A DNA stretch of 25,136 bases from an uncultured Rubrivivax sp. (GCA_937967345.1 CALBTN010000164.1:1-25136); one strand, 5' to 3'; counted from the first letter of the stretch, positions 1 through 7,904 are shown. Made by a program: numbers and translations. Notes: generated by a model not told the origin, from the sequence alone.

Positions 1-379
1 GCGACATCGAGGCCGGGCCGCCGCCGGCGTCGCTGATCGCGCTGCCCATGCGGGTGGCCGCCAGCATGCCGGCATTGCCCGATACCGCGCCCAGCGCGCC
101 CAGCGCCCCGCCCAGGCCGCGACACCAGGCGATCACCCGGCGGCGCGAGCCGCGGTCCGACAGCCGCGCCAGCGGCAGTGCCAGCAGCGCGAACGACAGC
201 GCGAAGCCCAGGCTGGTGACCGCCGCCACCTCCAGATCGCCGAGCTTGAACTCGCGCTGCACCGGCACCAGCAGCACCGCGAAGATCTGCCGATCCATGA
301 ACGCCAGCGCCGACAGCAGCGCCAGCATGGCAAGGCTGAAGCGCGCGCGCGGCAGCGGCTGCGGGATGGGGCTGGACAT
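1..379 (-). CDS. MFS transporter, Spinster-like, N-terminal part (runs off the left edge)
   Basis: The first 126 residues of a leftward gene are visible; the rest lies beyond the window. The protein starts MSSPIPQPLPRARF and enters a hydrophobic helix that ends in AFMDRQIFAVLLVPVQREF. A second hydrophobic stretch leads to the loop LARLSDRGSRRRVIA, the MFS motif A between TM2 and TM3 (D-R-G-x-R-R). The pattern of DRQ after TM1, a short amphipathic segment, then TM2 and motif A is typical of the Spinster-like MFS subgroup, and it closely resembles the complete transporter at 10744-12105. It would be an inner-membrane secondary transporter; the substrate cannot be told. It diverges from the serine hydrolase at 627, so the two may share regulation. 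The start is the first ATG before the hydrophobic run; I see no strong ribosome binding site. Confidence 0.8.
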   Translation of the reverse strand, partial: MSSPIPQPLPRARFSLAMLALLSALAFMDRQIFAVLLVPVQREFKLGDLEVAAVTSLGFALSFALLALPLARLSDRGSRRRVIAWCRGLGGALGALGAVSGNAGMLAATRMGSAISDAGGGPASMS

Positions 380-537
380 GAAGCGGAGCGAATCAGAGCA
401 GGATCGGGCGGCGCCAACGCAAGCCATCCCGAGCCACCAGCGCCCAGGCACCGTGCAACCCGATGGTGCTGGCTCTGGCGGTGGCGCACACTGGCTTGCG
501 CGTGCCCAGCCATTCTTTGCGCGCACACGCCCGCAAC

Positions 538-557
538 CATCGTCCGCGCGGACGATG
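538..557. promoter_or_regulatory. perfect 20-bp palindrome, candidate operator
   Basis: The 20 bases from 538 to 557 are exactly equal to their own reverse complement, with core CGTCCGCGCGGACG flanked by CAT and ATG. The site lies in the 247-bp region between the divergent MFS and serine-hydrolase genes, and its right edge overlaps where a -35 box for the -10 at 577 would be. This size, symmetry and position fit a dimeric repressor site (TetR, MarR or GntR type), but no regulator gene is adjacent inside the window. The symmetry is observed; the operator role is inferred. Confidence 0.5.
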
Positions 558-576
558 CCCGACGAAAGCCGGCGCC

Positions 577-582
577 TATAGT
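577..582 (+). promoter_or_regulatory. -10-like box TATAGT for the serine hydrolase
   Basis: TATAGT is an A/T-rich hexamer in a very GC-rich divergent region, 44 bases before the chosen ATG at 627. A transcript starting 7-9 bases downstream would begin near 589-591 and carry a leader of about 36 bases with the GGAGA ribosome binding site at 615-619. No convincing -35 is seen 17 bases upstream; that place is occupied by the palindrome. Confidence 0.4.
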
Positions 583-626
583 GCGCGAGCATGGCGCCAG
601 CCGGCAACAACAATGGAGACGAGACC

Positions 627-1946
627 ATGATCCTTGCGAACCCGTCAACCCAAGCCCGCCGCATCGCAGCGGCCTGCCTGATCGCCAGCAGCGCGGTCTG
701 GGCGCTGCCCGCCGCGGCACAGGCGCCAGCCGCGGCCAAGCCCCAGCTCGACCCGGCGCTGCTGATGCAAGGCTTCCCACCGCCGCCCGAGTACCGCATC
801 CACATCGGCAACTGGCAGGACTATCCGCAGAAGATCTGGTCGTTCCAGCACACGCGCGAGCTGTTCCCGACGCGCGGGCTCAAGCCGATCGGCGCGGTGC
901 GGCCCTTGGCCAGCGCGCCGCTGAACCTGGACGACCTGCAGGTGGGCACCGCGGCCGCACCGATGACCTGGCCGCAGATGCTGGCCGCCACGAACACCGA
1001 CGCGGTGCTGGTGCTGCACCACGGGCGCATCGTCGACGAGCGCTACTTCAACGGCATGAAGCCCGGCACCCCGCACCTGATGTTCTCGGCCACCAAGTCG
1101 ATGGTCGGGCTGATGTCGGCCACCCTGATCGCCGAGGGCAAGCTCGACGAGAACGCGCTGGTAGGCAAGCTGCTGCCCGAGCTGGCCGACAGCGCCTGGG
1201 CCGGCGCCACCGTGCGCCAGGTGCTGGACATGACCGACGGCGTGCGCTTCAACGAAAACTACACCGACCCCAAGTCCGACATCTTCGCCTACGTCGGCGC
1301 GATGGGCTGGGCGCCGCAGTACAACAACCCGGCCAACCCCAGCGGCATCCTGAACATGCTGCCCACGCTGAAGAGCCTGCACGACGAGCCGCGCGGCACC
1401 GCGTTTCGCTACCGCTCGCCGGCCACCGATGTCACCGCGTGGATCGCCGCGCGCACCGCCAACCAGTCGGTCAGCGCCTGGCTGCAGCAGCGGCTGTGGA
1501 GCCAGCTGGGCATGGAAAGCGATGGCAGCTTCATGCTCGACCCGCTGGGCACCGAGGTCAGCTTTGCCGGCATGAGCGCCAGCCTGCGCGACCTGGGCCG
1601 CATCGGCCAGATGCTGCTGCAGCATGGGCGTGTCGGCGACCAGCAGATCATCCCGGCCAGCGTGGTCGACGCGCTGATCCGCGGCGGCGACCCGCGCGCC
1701 TTCGAAGCCGCCAAGATGCCGCACCGCCCGGGCTGGTCGTACCGCGCGCAGTGGTGGGTCAACCCGCAGCCGCCGCGCTCGTTCGCGGCGATGGGCGCGT
1801 TCGGCCAGCGGCTGTACGTGTTCCCCGACCACGACGCGGTGATCGTCGTCTTCGGCAGCCAGCCCCAGCCCGATGCTGCCGCGGTGGACGTGCACCACCA
1901 CCGCGCCTTCGCCGCGCTGATGGCCAAGCTGCAGGCGTTGAAGTAG
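627..1946 (+). CDS. exported serine hydrolase, beta-lactamase/NylB-like family
   Basis: This 439-residue protein belongs to the class C beta-lactamase / 6-aminohexanoate-dimer hydrolase fold. It opens with a Sec signal peptide (basic RR near residue 11, then AAACLIASSAVWALPAAAQA), so the enzyme is probably periplasmic. The nucleophile motif S-x-x-K is SATK at residues 154-157, and the general-base motif Y-x-S is YRS at residues 262-264 in FRYRSPATDV. These are the usual positions for this family. I chose ATG 627 because GGAGA lies seven bases before it and the signal peptide then starts cleanly; an in-frame ATG at 591 would add 12 residues. The family hydrolyses esters, amides or beta-lactams, so the substrate cannot be assigned. 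It diverges from a truncated MFS transporter and converges with the membrane-protein gene at 1975. Confidence 0.85.
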   Translation: MILANPSTQARRIAAACLIASSAVWALPAAAQAPAAAKPQLDPALLMQGFPPPPEYRIHIGNWQDYPQKIWSFQHTRELFPTRGLKPIGAVRPLASAPLNLDDLQVGTAAAPMTWPQMLAATNTDAVLVLHHGRIVDERYFNGMKPGTPHLMFSATKSMVGLMSATLIAEGKLDENALVGKLLPELADSAWAGATVRQVLDMTDGVRFNENYTDPKSDIFAYVGAMGWAPQYNNPANPSGILNMLPTLKSLHDEPRGTAFRYRSPATDVTAWIAARTANQSVSAWLQQRLWSQLGMESDGSFMLDPLGTEVSFAGMSASLRDLGRIGQMLLQHGRVGDQQIIPASVVDALIRGGDPRAFEAAKMPHRPGWSYRAQWWVNPQPPRSFAAMGAFGQRLYVFPDHDAVIVVFGSQPQPDAAAVDVHHHRAFAALMAKLQALK

Positions 1947-1952
1947 GTCTGC

Positions 1953-1969
1953 GCGGCGCAGCGCGCCGC
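1953..1969. terminator. GC hairpin between convergent genes, possible bidirectional terminator
   Basis: A 7-bp stem GCGGCGC/GCGCCGC with a 3-base loop sits in the 28-bp gap between the stop of the serine hydrolase (1946) and the stop of the leftward gene ending at 1975. There is no T-tract on either side, so it may only pause transcription. Confidence 0.3.
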
Positions 1970-1974
1970 AGGCG

Positions 1975-2799
1975 TCAGGGCGCTTCGAGCCGCGCTTCGG
2001 GCTGGGGCGCGGTGTCGTCGCTGAAGCAGCCCTCGTAGGTGAACAGCAGCGACACGTAGAACACGGTGGAAAACACCAGCCCGGCCGGCATCGCCACCAG
2101 GCCGGCCAGTTGCTTGGCGCCGAACAGCGCGAACAGCAGGCCAAGCAAGGTGCCGAACACCGCGATCACGCCGGCCCAGGCCAGCGAGTAGGCGAAGAAC
2201 GCGCCCTTGCAGCGCCACACCGCCAGCGTGCTGGAAAACAGCGCCTGGCCGGCGCTCTGGCCCTGCCAGTGCACCAGCGCCGGCGCATGCCAGAACGGCA
2301 CCGACAGCGCCGCGGCCAGGCCGAAGCGCGCGAGCAGCCCCCAACTCAGCTGCGGGTCGCCAAGCAAGGCGTCGAGCTCGGCGTGGCCCTCCTCGCCTTC
2401 GGCCATCAGCCGTTGCAGCCGCTCGAACGCGCCGCCATCGACCCAGTCGCTGAAGGTCATGATCAGCACCGTGGCCAGCGCATAGGCGGCGCACAGCGTC
2501 AGCAGCGCGTTGCGCCGCGGCTGGCCGGCGCGCAGCGGCTCGATGAACAGGCCCGGATGCACCAGGCCGTTGCCGCGCGCGGCCCGGCTGGCCAGCATGA
2601 AGCCCAGGCTGAGCAGCGGCAGCGTCATCAGCATCAGCACGCCGCCGACCACCGGCAGCAGCGACACCAGCAGCGCCACCAGCAAGAAGCTGACGAACAT
2701 GCCGGTGAACGGCAGCGCGCGGCGCATGAACAACGCGAAGGCCCGGCCCAGCCACTGCACGCCATCGCCGGGCGCGGCTTGTCGGATCGAAAGAGCCAT
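1975..2799 (-). CDS. BPSS1780-type integral membrane protein
   Basis: This 274-residue polytopic membrane protein begins MALSIRQAAPGDGVQWLGRAF, which matches the short N-terminal signature of the BPSS1780 family found widely in Burkholderiales. Several hydrophobic segments follow: about residues 30-75 (two helices around LLVALLVSLLPVVGGVLMLM), one near LLTLCAAYALATVLIM, one near FGLAAALSVPFWHA, and two or three in the C-terminal third (YSLAWAGVIAVFGTLLGLLFALFG and GLVFSTVFYVSLLFTYEG). The family has no assigned reaction. A longer frame adds 21 residues, but the ATG at 2799 begins exactly at the conserved start. The gene lies 106 bp after thrB in the same direction and may be co-transcribed with it. 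Family identity is from recognition of the N-terminus; function is unknown. Confidence 0.8.
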   Translation of the reverse strand: MALSIRQAAPGDGVQWLGRAFALFMRRALPFTGMFVSFLLVALLVSLLPVVGGVLMLMTLPLLSLGFMLASRAARGNGLVHPGLFIEPLRAGQPRRNALLTLCAAYALATVLIMTFSDWVDGGAFERLQRLMAEGEEGHAELDALLGDPQLSWGLLARFGLAAALSVPFWHAPALVHWQGQSAGQALFSSTLAVWRCKGAFFAYSLAWAGVIAVFGTLLGLLFALFGAKQLAGLVAMPAGLVFSTVFYVSLLFTYEGCFSDDTAPQPEARLEAP

Positions 2800-2905
2800 G
2801 TCAATTACCCATGCTGCCGCTGCGGCGGTGTCGAGGTCGGAGCCGGCTGCGGTGTGCCGCAAGGCGGCGCGTTCGGCGCGTGCATCTCGTGCAAGGCGAA
2901 CCGCT

Positions 2906-3874
2906 TCACTGCAGCGGGTGCCACGGCCGCTCGATGCTGTCGCGCAGCACGCGCTCGAAGTGCAGCGGATCCTTGGGCTGCAGCAGCGCGGCCGCGCGCG
3001 GCAGGTGCATGTCCCACAGCCGCGACAGCCAAAAGCGCAGCGCGGCCGCGCGGCGCAGCGCCGGCAGCAGGCGCAACTCGCCGCTGCTCAAGCGGCGCTC
3101 GCCTTGATAGGCATCGCACAACCGCCTGGCCGGGCCCTCGAGCAGGTGGCCACTGGCCTGGTCGATGCACCAGTCGTTCAGGCACACCGCCAAGTCGAAC
3201 AGGTAGCTGTCGATGCCGGCGAAGAAGAAGTCGAACAGCCCACTGAGCCGGTCGCCGCCGCCGCTGGTGTCGAACACCACGTTGTCGCGGAACAGGTCGG
3301 CATGGATCGGCCCGCGCGGCAGCGCCTGGGCCGCGGCCGACGCCGCCAGGTCACGCTGGAAGGCCAGCTCCTCGTGCAACAGCTGCGCGCGTTCGTCGTC
3401 GAGGAACGGCAGCACCTGCGGCGCGGTGGCAAGCCACCAGTCCAGCCCGCGCAGGTTCGGCTGGCGCAGCTCGAAATCAGCGCCGGCCAGGTGCAGCCGC
3501 GCCAGCACGCGGCCGAGTTGCTCGAGGTGCGTGGCCTCGGGGGCTTCGACGTGGCGCCCGCTCAGCCGCGTCAGCAGCGCGGCCGGACGATCGCACAGCG
3601 TGTGCACCAAGCACCCGCTGGCATCGGCCTGCGGCTCGGGCACCGGCAGACCGCGCCGCGCCAGGTGCTGCATGTAGTGCAGGTAGAACGGCAGCTGCTC
3701 GTGGCGCAGCCGCTCGAACAGCGTCAGCACCCACTGGCCGCCCTCGGTGGTGGCGAAGTAATTGGTGTTCTCGATGCCGGCGCTGATGCCCTGCAGCTCG
3801 CGCAGCGCGCCGCGCCCGAGGCGGCGCACGAAAGCATCGGCCTGGGCGAAGCTCAGCTCGGTGTAGACGGCCAT
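2906..3874 (-). CDS. thrB: homoserine kinase, type II (APH-fold ThrB)
   Basis: The 322-residue protein phosphorylates L-homoserine with ATP in threonine biosynthesis, in the cytoplasm. It is the aminoglycoside-phosphotransferase-fold type of homoserine kinase used by pseudomonads and Burkholderiales, not the GHMP type of E. coli. The N-terminal motif GISAGIENTNYF (residues 29-40) is diagnostic. The catalytic loop is HADLFRDNVVF, with H191, D193 and N198, and the metal-binding aspartate is D215 in FDFFFAG. Length is normal for the family. I chose ATG 3874 because MAVYTELSFAQADAFV is the usual N-terminus; a longer frame adds 29 residues not typical of the family. It starts 13 bp after the DUF2782 gene, and both point away from polA, an arrangement common in Burkholderiales. 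Confidence 0.93.
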   Translation of the reverse strand: MAVYTELSFAQADAFVRRLGRGALRELQGISAGIENTNYFATTEGGQWVLTLFERLRHEQLPFYLHYMQHLARRGLPVPEPQADASGCLVHTLCDRPAALLTRLSGRHVEAPEATHLEQLGRVLARLHLAGADFELRQPNLRGLDWWLATAPQVLPFLDDERAQLLHEELAFQRDLAASAAAQALPRGPIHADLFRDNVVFDTSGGGDRLSGLFDFFFAGIDSYLFDLAVCLNDWCIDQASGHLLEGPARRLCDAYQGERRLSSGELRLLPALRRAAALRFWLSRLWDMHLPRAAALLQPKDPLHFERVLRDSIERPWHPLQ

Positions 3875-3887
3875 GCGCGCTGGCGCG

Positions 3888-4223
3888 TCAGAACGACAGC
3901 AGCTGCCACAGCGCGCGGCCCTCGGTGCGGCGGTCCTGCGACGCATCGCGGCCGTCGGCATTGGGGCCGATCGCGTAGGCCGGCACGCCGGGCAGCTTGG
4001 GCTGCACGCTCACGCGCCGCGTGATGCCGCGCACGCGAAGCTCCTCGATGCGCACATGGTCGTCCTCGCTGACCAGCAGTTGCACCTTGGGCTCGCCGCC
4101 GCGCTGCGGCACGGCGGCCTCGGCGGGCGGCTGCGGCGGCGCAGCCGGCTGCGCCCGGCACTGGGCGCCAGGCCAACCCGTCAGACCCAGCCAGAGCAAA
4201 CCGGCATACAGCGCAGACCTCAT
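3888..4223 (-). CDS. DUF2782-type small exported protein
   Basis: This 111-residue protein has a signal-peptide-like N-terminus (MRSALYAGLLWLGLTGWPGAQ, followed by RAQPAAP) and a proline/alanine-rich linker. Its small conserved domain runs from about residue 48 to the end and contains VRIEELRVRGITRRVSVQPK and PAYAIGPNADGRD. This pattern, together with its place between polA and thrB, matches the DUF2782 family. A cysteine lies near the cleavage region, but the residues before it (GAQC) do not make a good lipobox, so I prefer a soluble periplasmic protein. The function is unknown. The gene diverges from polA across only 77 bp and has TAGAAT just six bases before its ATG, so it may be transcribed without a leader. 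Confidence 0.8.
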   Translation of the reverse strand: MRSALYAGLLWLGLTGWPGAQCRAQPAAPPQPPAEAAVPQRGGEPKVQLLVSEDDHVRIEELRVRGITRRVSVQPKLPGVPAYAIGPNADGRDASQDRRTEGRALWQLLSF

Positions 4224-4229
4224 GGCGCG

Positions 4230-4235
4230 ATTCTA
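4230..4235 (-). promoter_or_regulatory. -10 box TAGAAT before the DUF2782/thrB operon
   Basis: On the minus strand TAGAAT is separated from the ATG at 4223 by six bases. Transcription starting at the usual distance would begin at or next to the A of the ATG, implying a leaderless mRNA. No good -35 is visible in the GC-rich stretch upstream. Confidence 0.5.
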
Positions 4236-4288
4236 GGCGGCCGCCTCGGCTCGCCGCGGGCCGTGCGCGCCCGGCCGCGGCGCTGCCG

Positions 4289-4294
4289 GACAAT
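4289..4294 (+). promoter_or_regulatory. -10-like box GACAAT before polA
   Basis: GACAAT is followed by six bases and then the polA ATG at 4301, the same geometry as the divergent TAGAAT at 4230-4235 and the TAGAAT before ppk1. It is a weaker match to the -10 consensus and has no visible -35. Confidence 0.35.
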
Positions 4295-4300
4295 GCGCCG

Positions 4301-7060
4301 ATGAGCGACACGACGATGCTGCTGGTCGACGGCTCCAGCTACCTGTACCGCGCCTACCACGCGCTGCCCGACCTGCGCAGTCCGGACGGCTTCCCGACCG
4401 GCGCGCTGCACGGCGTGATGGCGATGATGAAGTGGCTGCGCGAGCGCCACCCGGCGGCGCACGCGGTGTGCGTGTTCGATGCCAAGGGCCCGACCTTCCG
4501 CGACGCCTGGTACGACCAGTACAAGGCGCAGCGCGCGCCGATGCCCGAGGCGCTGGCGCAGCAGATCGAGCCGATCCACGAGGCGGTGCGGCTGCTCGGC
4601 TGGCCGGTGCTGGAAGTGCCCGGCATCGAGGCCGACGACGCCATCGGCACGCTGGCGCGCATCGCCGCGGCGGCCGGCCACCAGGTGCTGATCTCCACCG
4701 GCGACAAGGACCTGGCGCAGCTGGTGACGCCGCAGGTGACGCTGGTGAACACCATGGCCAAGCCGCCCGAGGTGCTGGACGCGGCTGGCGTGCTGGCCAA
4801 GTTCGGCGTCGCGCCCGAGCGCATCGTCGACTACCTGGCGCTCGTCGGCGACAGCGTCGACAACATCCCCGGCGTGGCCAAGGTCGGGCCCAAGACGGCC
4901 GTGAAGTGGCTGGCCGAATACGGCTCGCTGGACGGCGTGATCGCCGTGGCCGCGCAGATCAAGGGCGCCGTCGGCGACAACCTGCGCCAGGCGCTGGACT
5001 GGCTGCCCACCGCGCACAAGCTGGTGACGGTGCGCACCGACTGCGACCTGTCGGCGCAGCTGCCGGGCTGGCCGGCGCTGGACGCGCTGGCGCTGCGCGA
5101 AGTCGATCGCGACGGCTTGCTCGCGTTCTTCGAGCGCTACGGCTTTCGCACCTGGCGCAAGCAGCTCGAGGACGCGGCCGCGGCACCGGCCGCACCCGCC
5201 GCGCCTTCGACCGCGCTGCCCGCAGCCATCGCCACAGCGCCGGTGGCGGCGCTGCCGCACGACTACGAAACCGTGCTCGACTGGCCGCGCTTCGAGCACT
5301 GGCTGCGCAAGATCGAAGCCGCCGAGCTGGTGGCGCTGGACACCGAGACCGATTCGCTGGATGCGATGCGCGCGCGCATCGTCGGCATCTCATTTGCCAC
5401 CGAGCCGGGTGTGGCCGCCTACGTGCCGCTGGCGCACGGCTATCCGGGCGCGCCCGAGCAGCTGCCGCTGCAGCAGGTGCTGCAGCGCCTGCAGCCCTGG
5501 CTCGAGGATGCGGCGCGGCCCAAGCTCGGCCAGAACCTGAAGTACGACCAGCACGTCCTGGCCAACCACGGCATCGCGCTGCGCGGCGTGCAGCACGACA
5601 CCATGCTGCAAAGCTACGTGCTCGAAGCGCACCGGCCGCACGGCCTGGAGAGCCTGGCCGAGCGCCACCTCGGCCGCCGGGGGCTGAGCTACGAAGACCT
5701 GTGCGGCAAGGGCGTGCACCAGATCCCCTTCGCCCAGGTCGATGTCGAACGCGCCACGCGCTACTCGGGCGAGGACAGCGAGATGGCGCTGCAGCTGCAC
5801 CAGACGTTGTGGCCGCAATTGTGTGCCGACGCCGGGCTGCGCTACGTCTACGAGCAGCTCGAGATGCCCACGCTGACGCTGCTGCAGCGCATCGAGCGCC
5901 ACGGCGTGCTGATCGACGCGGCGCAGCTCGCGCTGCAAAGCCGCGAGCTGGGCGAGCGCTTGCTGGCGCTGGAGCAGCAGGCGCACGAGCTCGCCGGCCA
6001 GCCCTTCAACCTGGGCAGCCCGAAGCAGATCGGCGAGATCCTGTTCGGCAAGCTCGGGCTGCCGGTGGCCAAGAAGACCGCCAGCGGCGCGCCCAGCACC
6101 GACGAGGAGGTGCTGGAAAAGCTGGCGCTGGACCACCCGTTGCCCAAGTGCATGCTCGAGCACCGCGGCCTGGCCAAGCTCAAGGGCACCTACACCGACA
6201 AGCTGCCGGCGATGGTCAACCCGGCCACCGGCCGCGTGCACACCACCTACGCGCAGGCGGTGGCGGTCACCGGCCGGCTGGCCAGCAACGAGCCGAACCT
6301 GCAGAACATCCCGATCCGCACGCCCGAGGGCCGGCGCGTGCGCGAGGCCTTCATCGCGCCGCCGGGCCATGTGCTGATGTCGGCCGACTACTCGCAGATC
6401 GAGCTGCGGCTGATGGCGCACATCAGCGGCGACGAAGGCATGCGCGCGGCCTTTGCCGCCGGCGAGGACATCCACCGCGCCACCGCGGCCGAGGTCTTCG
6501 GCCTGCCGCTGGCCGAGGTCGGCCCCGAGCAGCGGCGCTACGCCAAGACCATCAACTTCGGCCTGATCTACGGCATGGGGGCGTTCGGGCTGGCGCAGGC
6601 GCTGGGCATCGAGGCCAAGGCGGCGCGCGACTACATCGAGCGCTACTTCGCGCGCTTTGCCGGCGTGCGCCGCTGGATGGAGGCCACCAAGGCCAGCGCC
6701 GCCGAACTCGGCTACGTCAGCACGCTGTTCGGCCGGCGCATCGTGCTGCCCGAGATCCGCGGCGGCAGCGGGCCTAGGCGCAGCGCCGCCGAGCGCCAGG
6801 CGATCAACGCGCCGATGCAAGGCAGCGCGGCCGACCTGATCAAGCTGGCGATGATCGCGGTGCAGCGCGCGATCGACGGCGAGCAGCGCGCGACAAGCAT
6901 GGTGATGCAGGTGCACGACGAGCTGGTGTTCGAGGTGCCCGATGACGAGATCGACTGGGCGCGCGAGGCGGTGCCGCGGCTGATGAGCGGCGTGGCCGAG
7001 TTGAGCGTGCCGCTGCTGGCCGAGGTGGGCGTGGGCCCGAACTGGGAGCGCGCGCATTGA
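4301..7060 (+). CDS. polA: DNA polymerase I
   Basis: This is a full-length 919-residue DNA polymerase I for Okazaki-fragment maturation and repair synthesis. The N-terminal 5'-nuclease domain (about 1-290) opens with LLVDGSSYLYRAYHALPDLRS. An Ala/Pro-rich linker follows at about 290-315. The 3'-5' proofreading domain (about 325-510) keeps its acidic residues: D347 and E349 in LDTETDSLD, GQNLKYDQ, and the Y-x-x-x-D motif in YSGEDSEMA. The polymerase domain carries motif A at D696 (DYSQIELRL), motif B at R745-G758 with K749 and Y757 (RRYAKTINFGLIYG), and motif C H872-D873-E874 (QVHDELVFEV). All three activities therefore look intact. It diverges from the DUF2782/thrB unit. Large frames on both strands within this gene are shadows. 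Confidence 0.98.
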   Translation: MSDTTMLLVDGSSYLYRAYHALPDLRSPDGFPTGALHGVMAMMKWLRERHPAAHAVCVFDAKGPTFRDAWYDQYKAQRAPMPEALAQQIEPIHEAVRLLGWPVLEVPGIEADDAIGTLARIAAAAGHQVLISTGDKDLAQLVTPQVTLVNTMAKPPEVLDAAGVLAKFGVAPERIVDYLALVGDSVDNIPGVAKVGPKTAVKWLAEYGSLDGVIAVAAQIKGAVGDNLRQALDWLPTAHKLVTVRTDCDLSAQLPGWPALDALALREVDRDGLLAFFERYGFRTWRKQLEDAAAAPAAPAAPSTALPAAIATAPVAALPHDYETVLDWPRFEHWLRKIEAAELVALDTETDSLDAMRARIVGISFATEPGVAAYVPLAHGYPGAPEQLPLQQVLQRLQPWLEDAARPKLGQNLKYDQHVLANHGIALRGVQHDTMLQSYVLEAHRPHGLESLAERHLGRRGLSYEDLCGKGVHQIPFAQVDVERATRYSGEDSEMALQLHQTLWPQLCADAGLRYVYEQLEMPTLTLLQRIERHGVLIDAAQLALQSRELGERLLALEQQAHELAGQPFNLGSPKQIGEILFGKLGLPVAKKTASGAPSTDEEVLEKLALDHPLPKCMLEHRGLAKLKGTYTDKLPAMVNPATGRVHTTYAQAVAVTGRLASNEPNLQNIPIRTPEGRRVREAFIAPPGHVLMSADYSQIELRLMAHISGDEGMRAAFAAGEDIHRATAAEVFGLPLAEVGPEQRRYAKTINFGLIYGMGAFGLAQALGIEAKAARDYIERYFARFAGVRRWMEATKASAAELGYVSTLFGRRIVLPEIRGGSGPRRSAAERQAINAPMQGSAADLIKLAMIAVQRAIDGEQRATSMVMQVHDELVFEVPDDEIDWAREAVPRLMSGVAELSVPLLAEVGVGPNWERAH

Positions 7061-7170
7061 GCTTGCGGCCATCGCAGCGCGTGCGCCAAACACCCTCGGC
7101 ATCACCCAGCCGGCCGCGCTGATGCCATAGCACGGGCCGCGCCAGTAGAGCGCTCGCCCTAGCAGAATGT

Positions 7171-7183
7171 CCCCAAATTGGGG
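7171..7183. promoter_or_regulatory. 13-bp inverted repeat CCCCAA-A-TTGGGG, candidate regulatory site
   Basis: Two 6-bp arms flank one central A, about 90 bp before the ATG at 7275, in the 214-bp gap after polA. A run of GGGG followed by TGCAG and CCCC (7180-7192) can also pair, so the site could act either as a DNA operator or as alternative RNA stems. The remainder of the gap shows no clear promoter hexamers. Confidence 0.35.
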
Positions 7184-7274
7184 TGCAGCCCCTAGGCCTT
7201 GCCGGCACAGTGAGCGCATGGCAGCCAGCGCGAACGCGCCCGAGCCAACGCAACCTCAACCCAGGAGAAGCACG

Positions 7275-7904
7275 ATGAGCAAGCACAACCTTTCCAGCGT
7301 CACCGCGGCCGTGATCGATTCGTATGGCAACACCGCGATCAACGTGATCCACGCCTACCGCGCCGGCAGCGAGCGCGTGATCGGCTTCGTCGACCAGCGT
7401 TTCGAAGCCGTCGTCAACACCGATGCGGTGAACCTGGCCGAACAGGTGCGCACCAGCCTGATCGACACCCAGCAGCGCATCAGCGGCTACACCACCAAGC
7501 GCCTGCACCACGGCACCGAGCGCGCCGAGAACGCGATCCACACCGCCGTCGACCTGGCGCACAAGGGCGCGCGGCGCATCGCCGCCAACGCCGAGCGCTT
7601 CGACCAGGCCACCCAGTTGGGCGCGCTCGAGGCGATCAACCGCGTCGCGCTGCCCGCGGCCACCGCGATGAGCCAGGTCATCTCGCGCATCGAGGACGGC
7701 TCGAGCCGCCTGGTGCGGCGCGTGGCGGGCAAGTCGACACTGGTCAAGGCTGCCGCCAGGAAGGCCAAGACGGTGAACAAGGCCGCGGCCAAGGCGGCAA
7801 GCACTGCCGCCCACAAGACCGAAGCGGCGAAGAAGACGGCGGTGCGCAAGACCAGCGCGGCGGTGCGCAAGGCGCGCGCCGCGGTCGCCGACGCTGCCGC
7901 CTGA
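7275..7904 (+). CDS. small protein with histone-H1-like Ala/Lys tail; phasin-like helical N-terminus (function unknown)
   Basis: I do not recognise a named family. The 209-residue protein starts at ATG 7275, seven bases after AGGAG (7263-7267), which decides the start over the longer in-frame ATGs upstream. Residues 1-150 look wholly helical and amphipathic, with few prolines and conserved-looking segments such as SYGNTAINVIHAYRAGSERV, reminiscent of phasin-type granule or membrane-surface proteins. Residues 153-209 form a low-complexity tail of Ala, Lys, Arg, Thr and Val with about 15 Lys/Arg and only two acidic residues, like the C-terminal tails of bacterial H1-like proteins and of PhaM-type proteins that bridge storage granules and DNA. 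It lies 76 bp before ppk1 in the same direction. DNA or polyphosphate binding by the tail is inference. Confidence 0.7.
   Translation: MSKHNLSSVTAAVIDSYGNTAINVIHAYRAGSERVIGFVDQRFEAVVNTDAVNLAEQVRTSLIDTQQRISGYTTKRLHHGTERAENAIHTAVDLAHKGARRIAANAERFDQATQLGALEAINRVALPAATAMSQVISRIEDGSSRLVRRVAGKSTLVKAAARKAKTVNKAAAKAASTAAHKTEAAKKTAVRKTSAAVRKARAAVADAAA

Noticed and set aside
591..626. Upstream in-frame ATG for the serine hydrolase
   Set aside because: It would be leaderless after TATAGT and would add a 12-residue polar stretch before the signal peptide, whereas ATG 627 has GGAGA at good spacing.
645..2144. Long open frame on the minus strand opposite the serine hydrolase
   Set aside because: Its translation is rich in Arg, His, Gly and Ala without any domain, while the plus strand has a signal peptide and catalytic motifs. 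It is a GC-driven shadow frame.
4432..6777. 781-codon open frame inside polA on the same strand
   Set aside because: Arg/Ala-rich low-complexity translation in another frame of an intact polymerase gene; high GC at third positions explains the lack of stops.
7203..7218. Possible sigma-54 site (GG and GC twelve bases apart) before the H1-tailed protein gene
   Set aside because: Only GGCAC and GCA fit; the TT of the -12 element is absent, and such matches are common at this GC.
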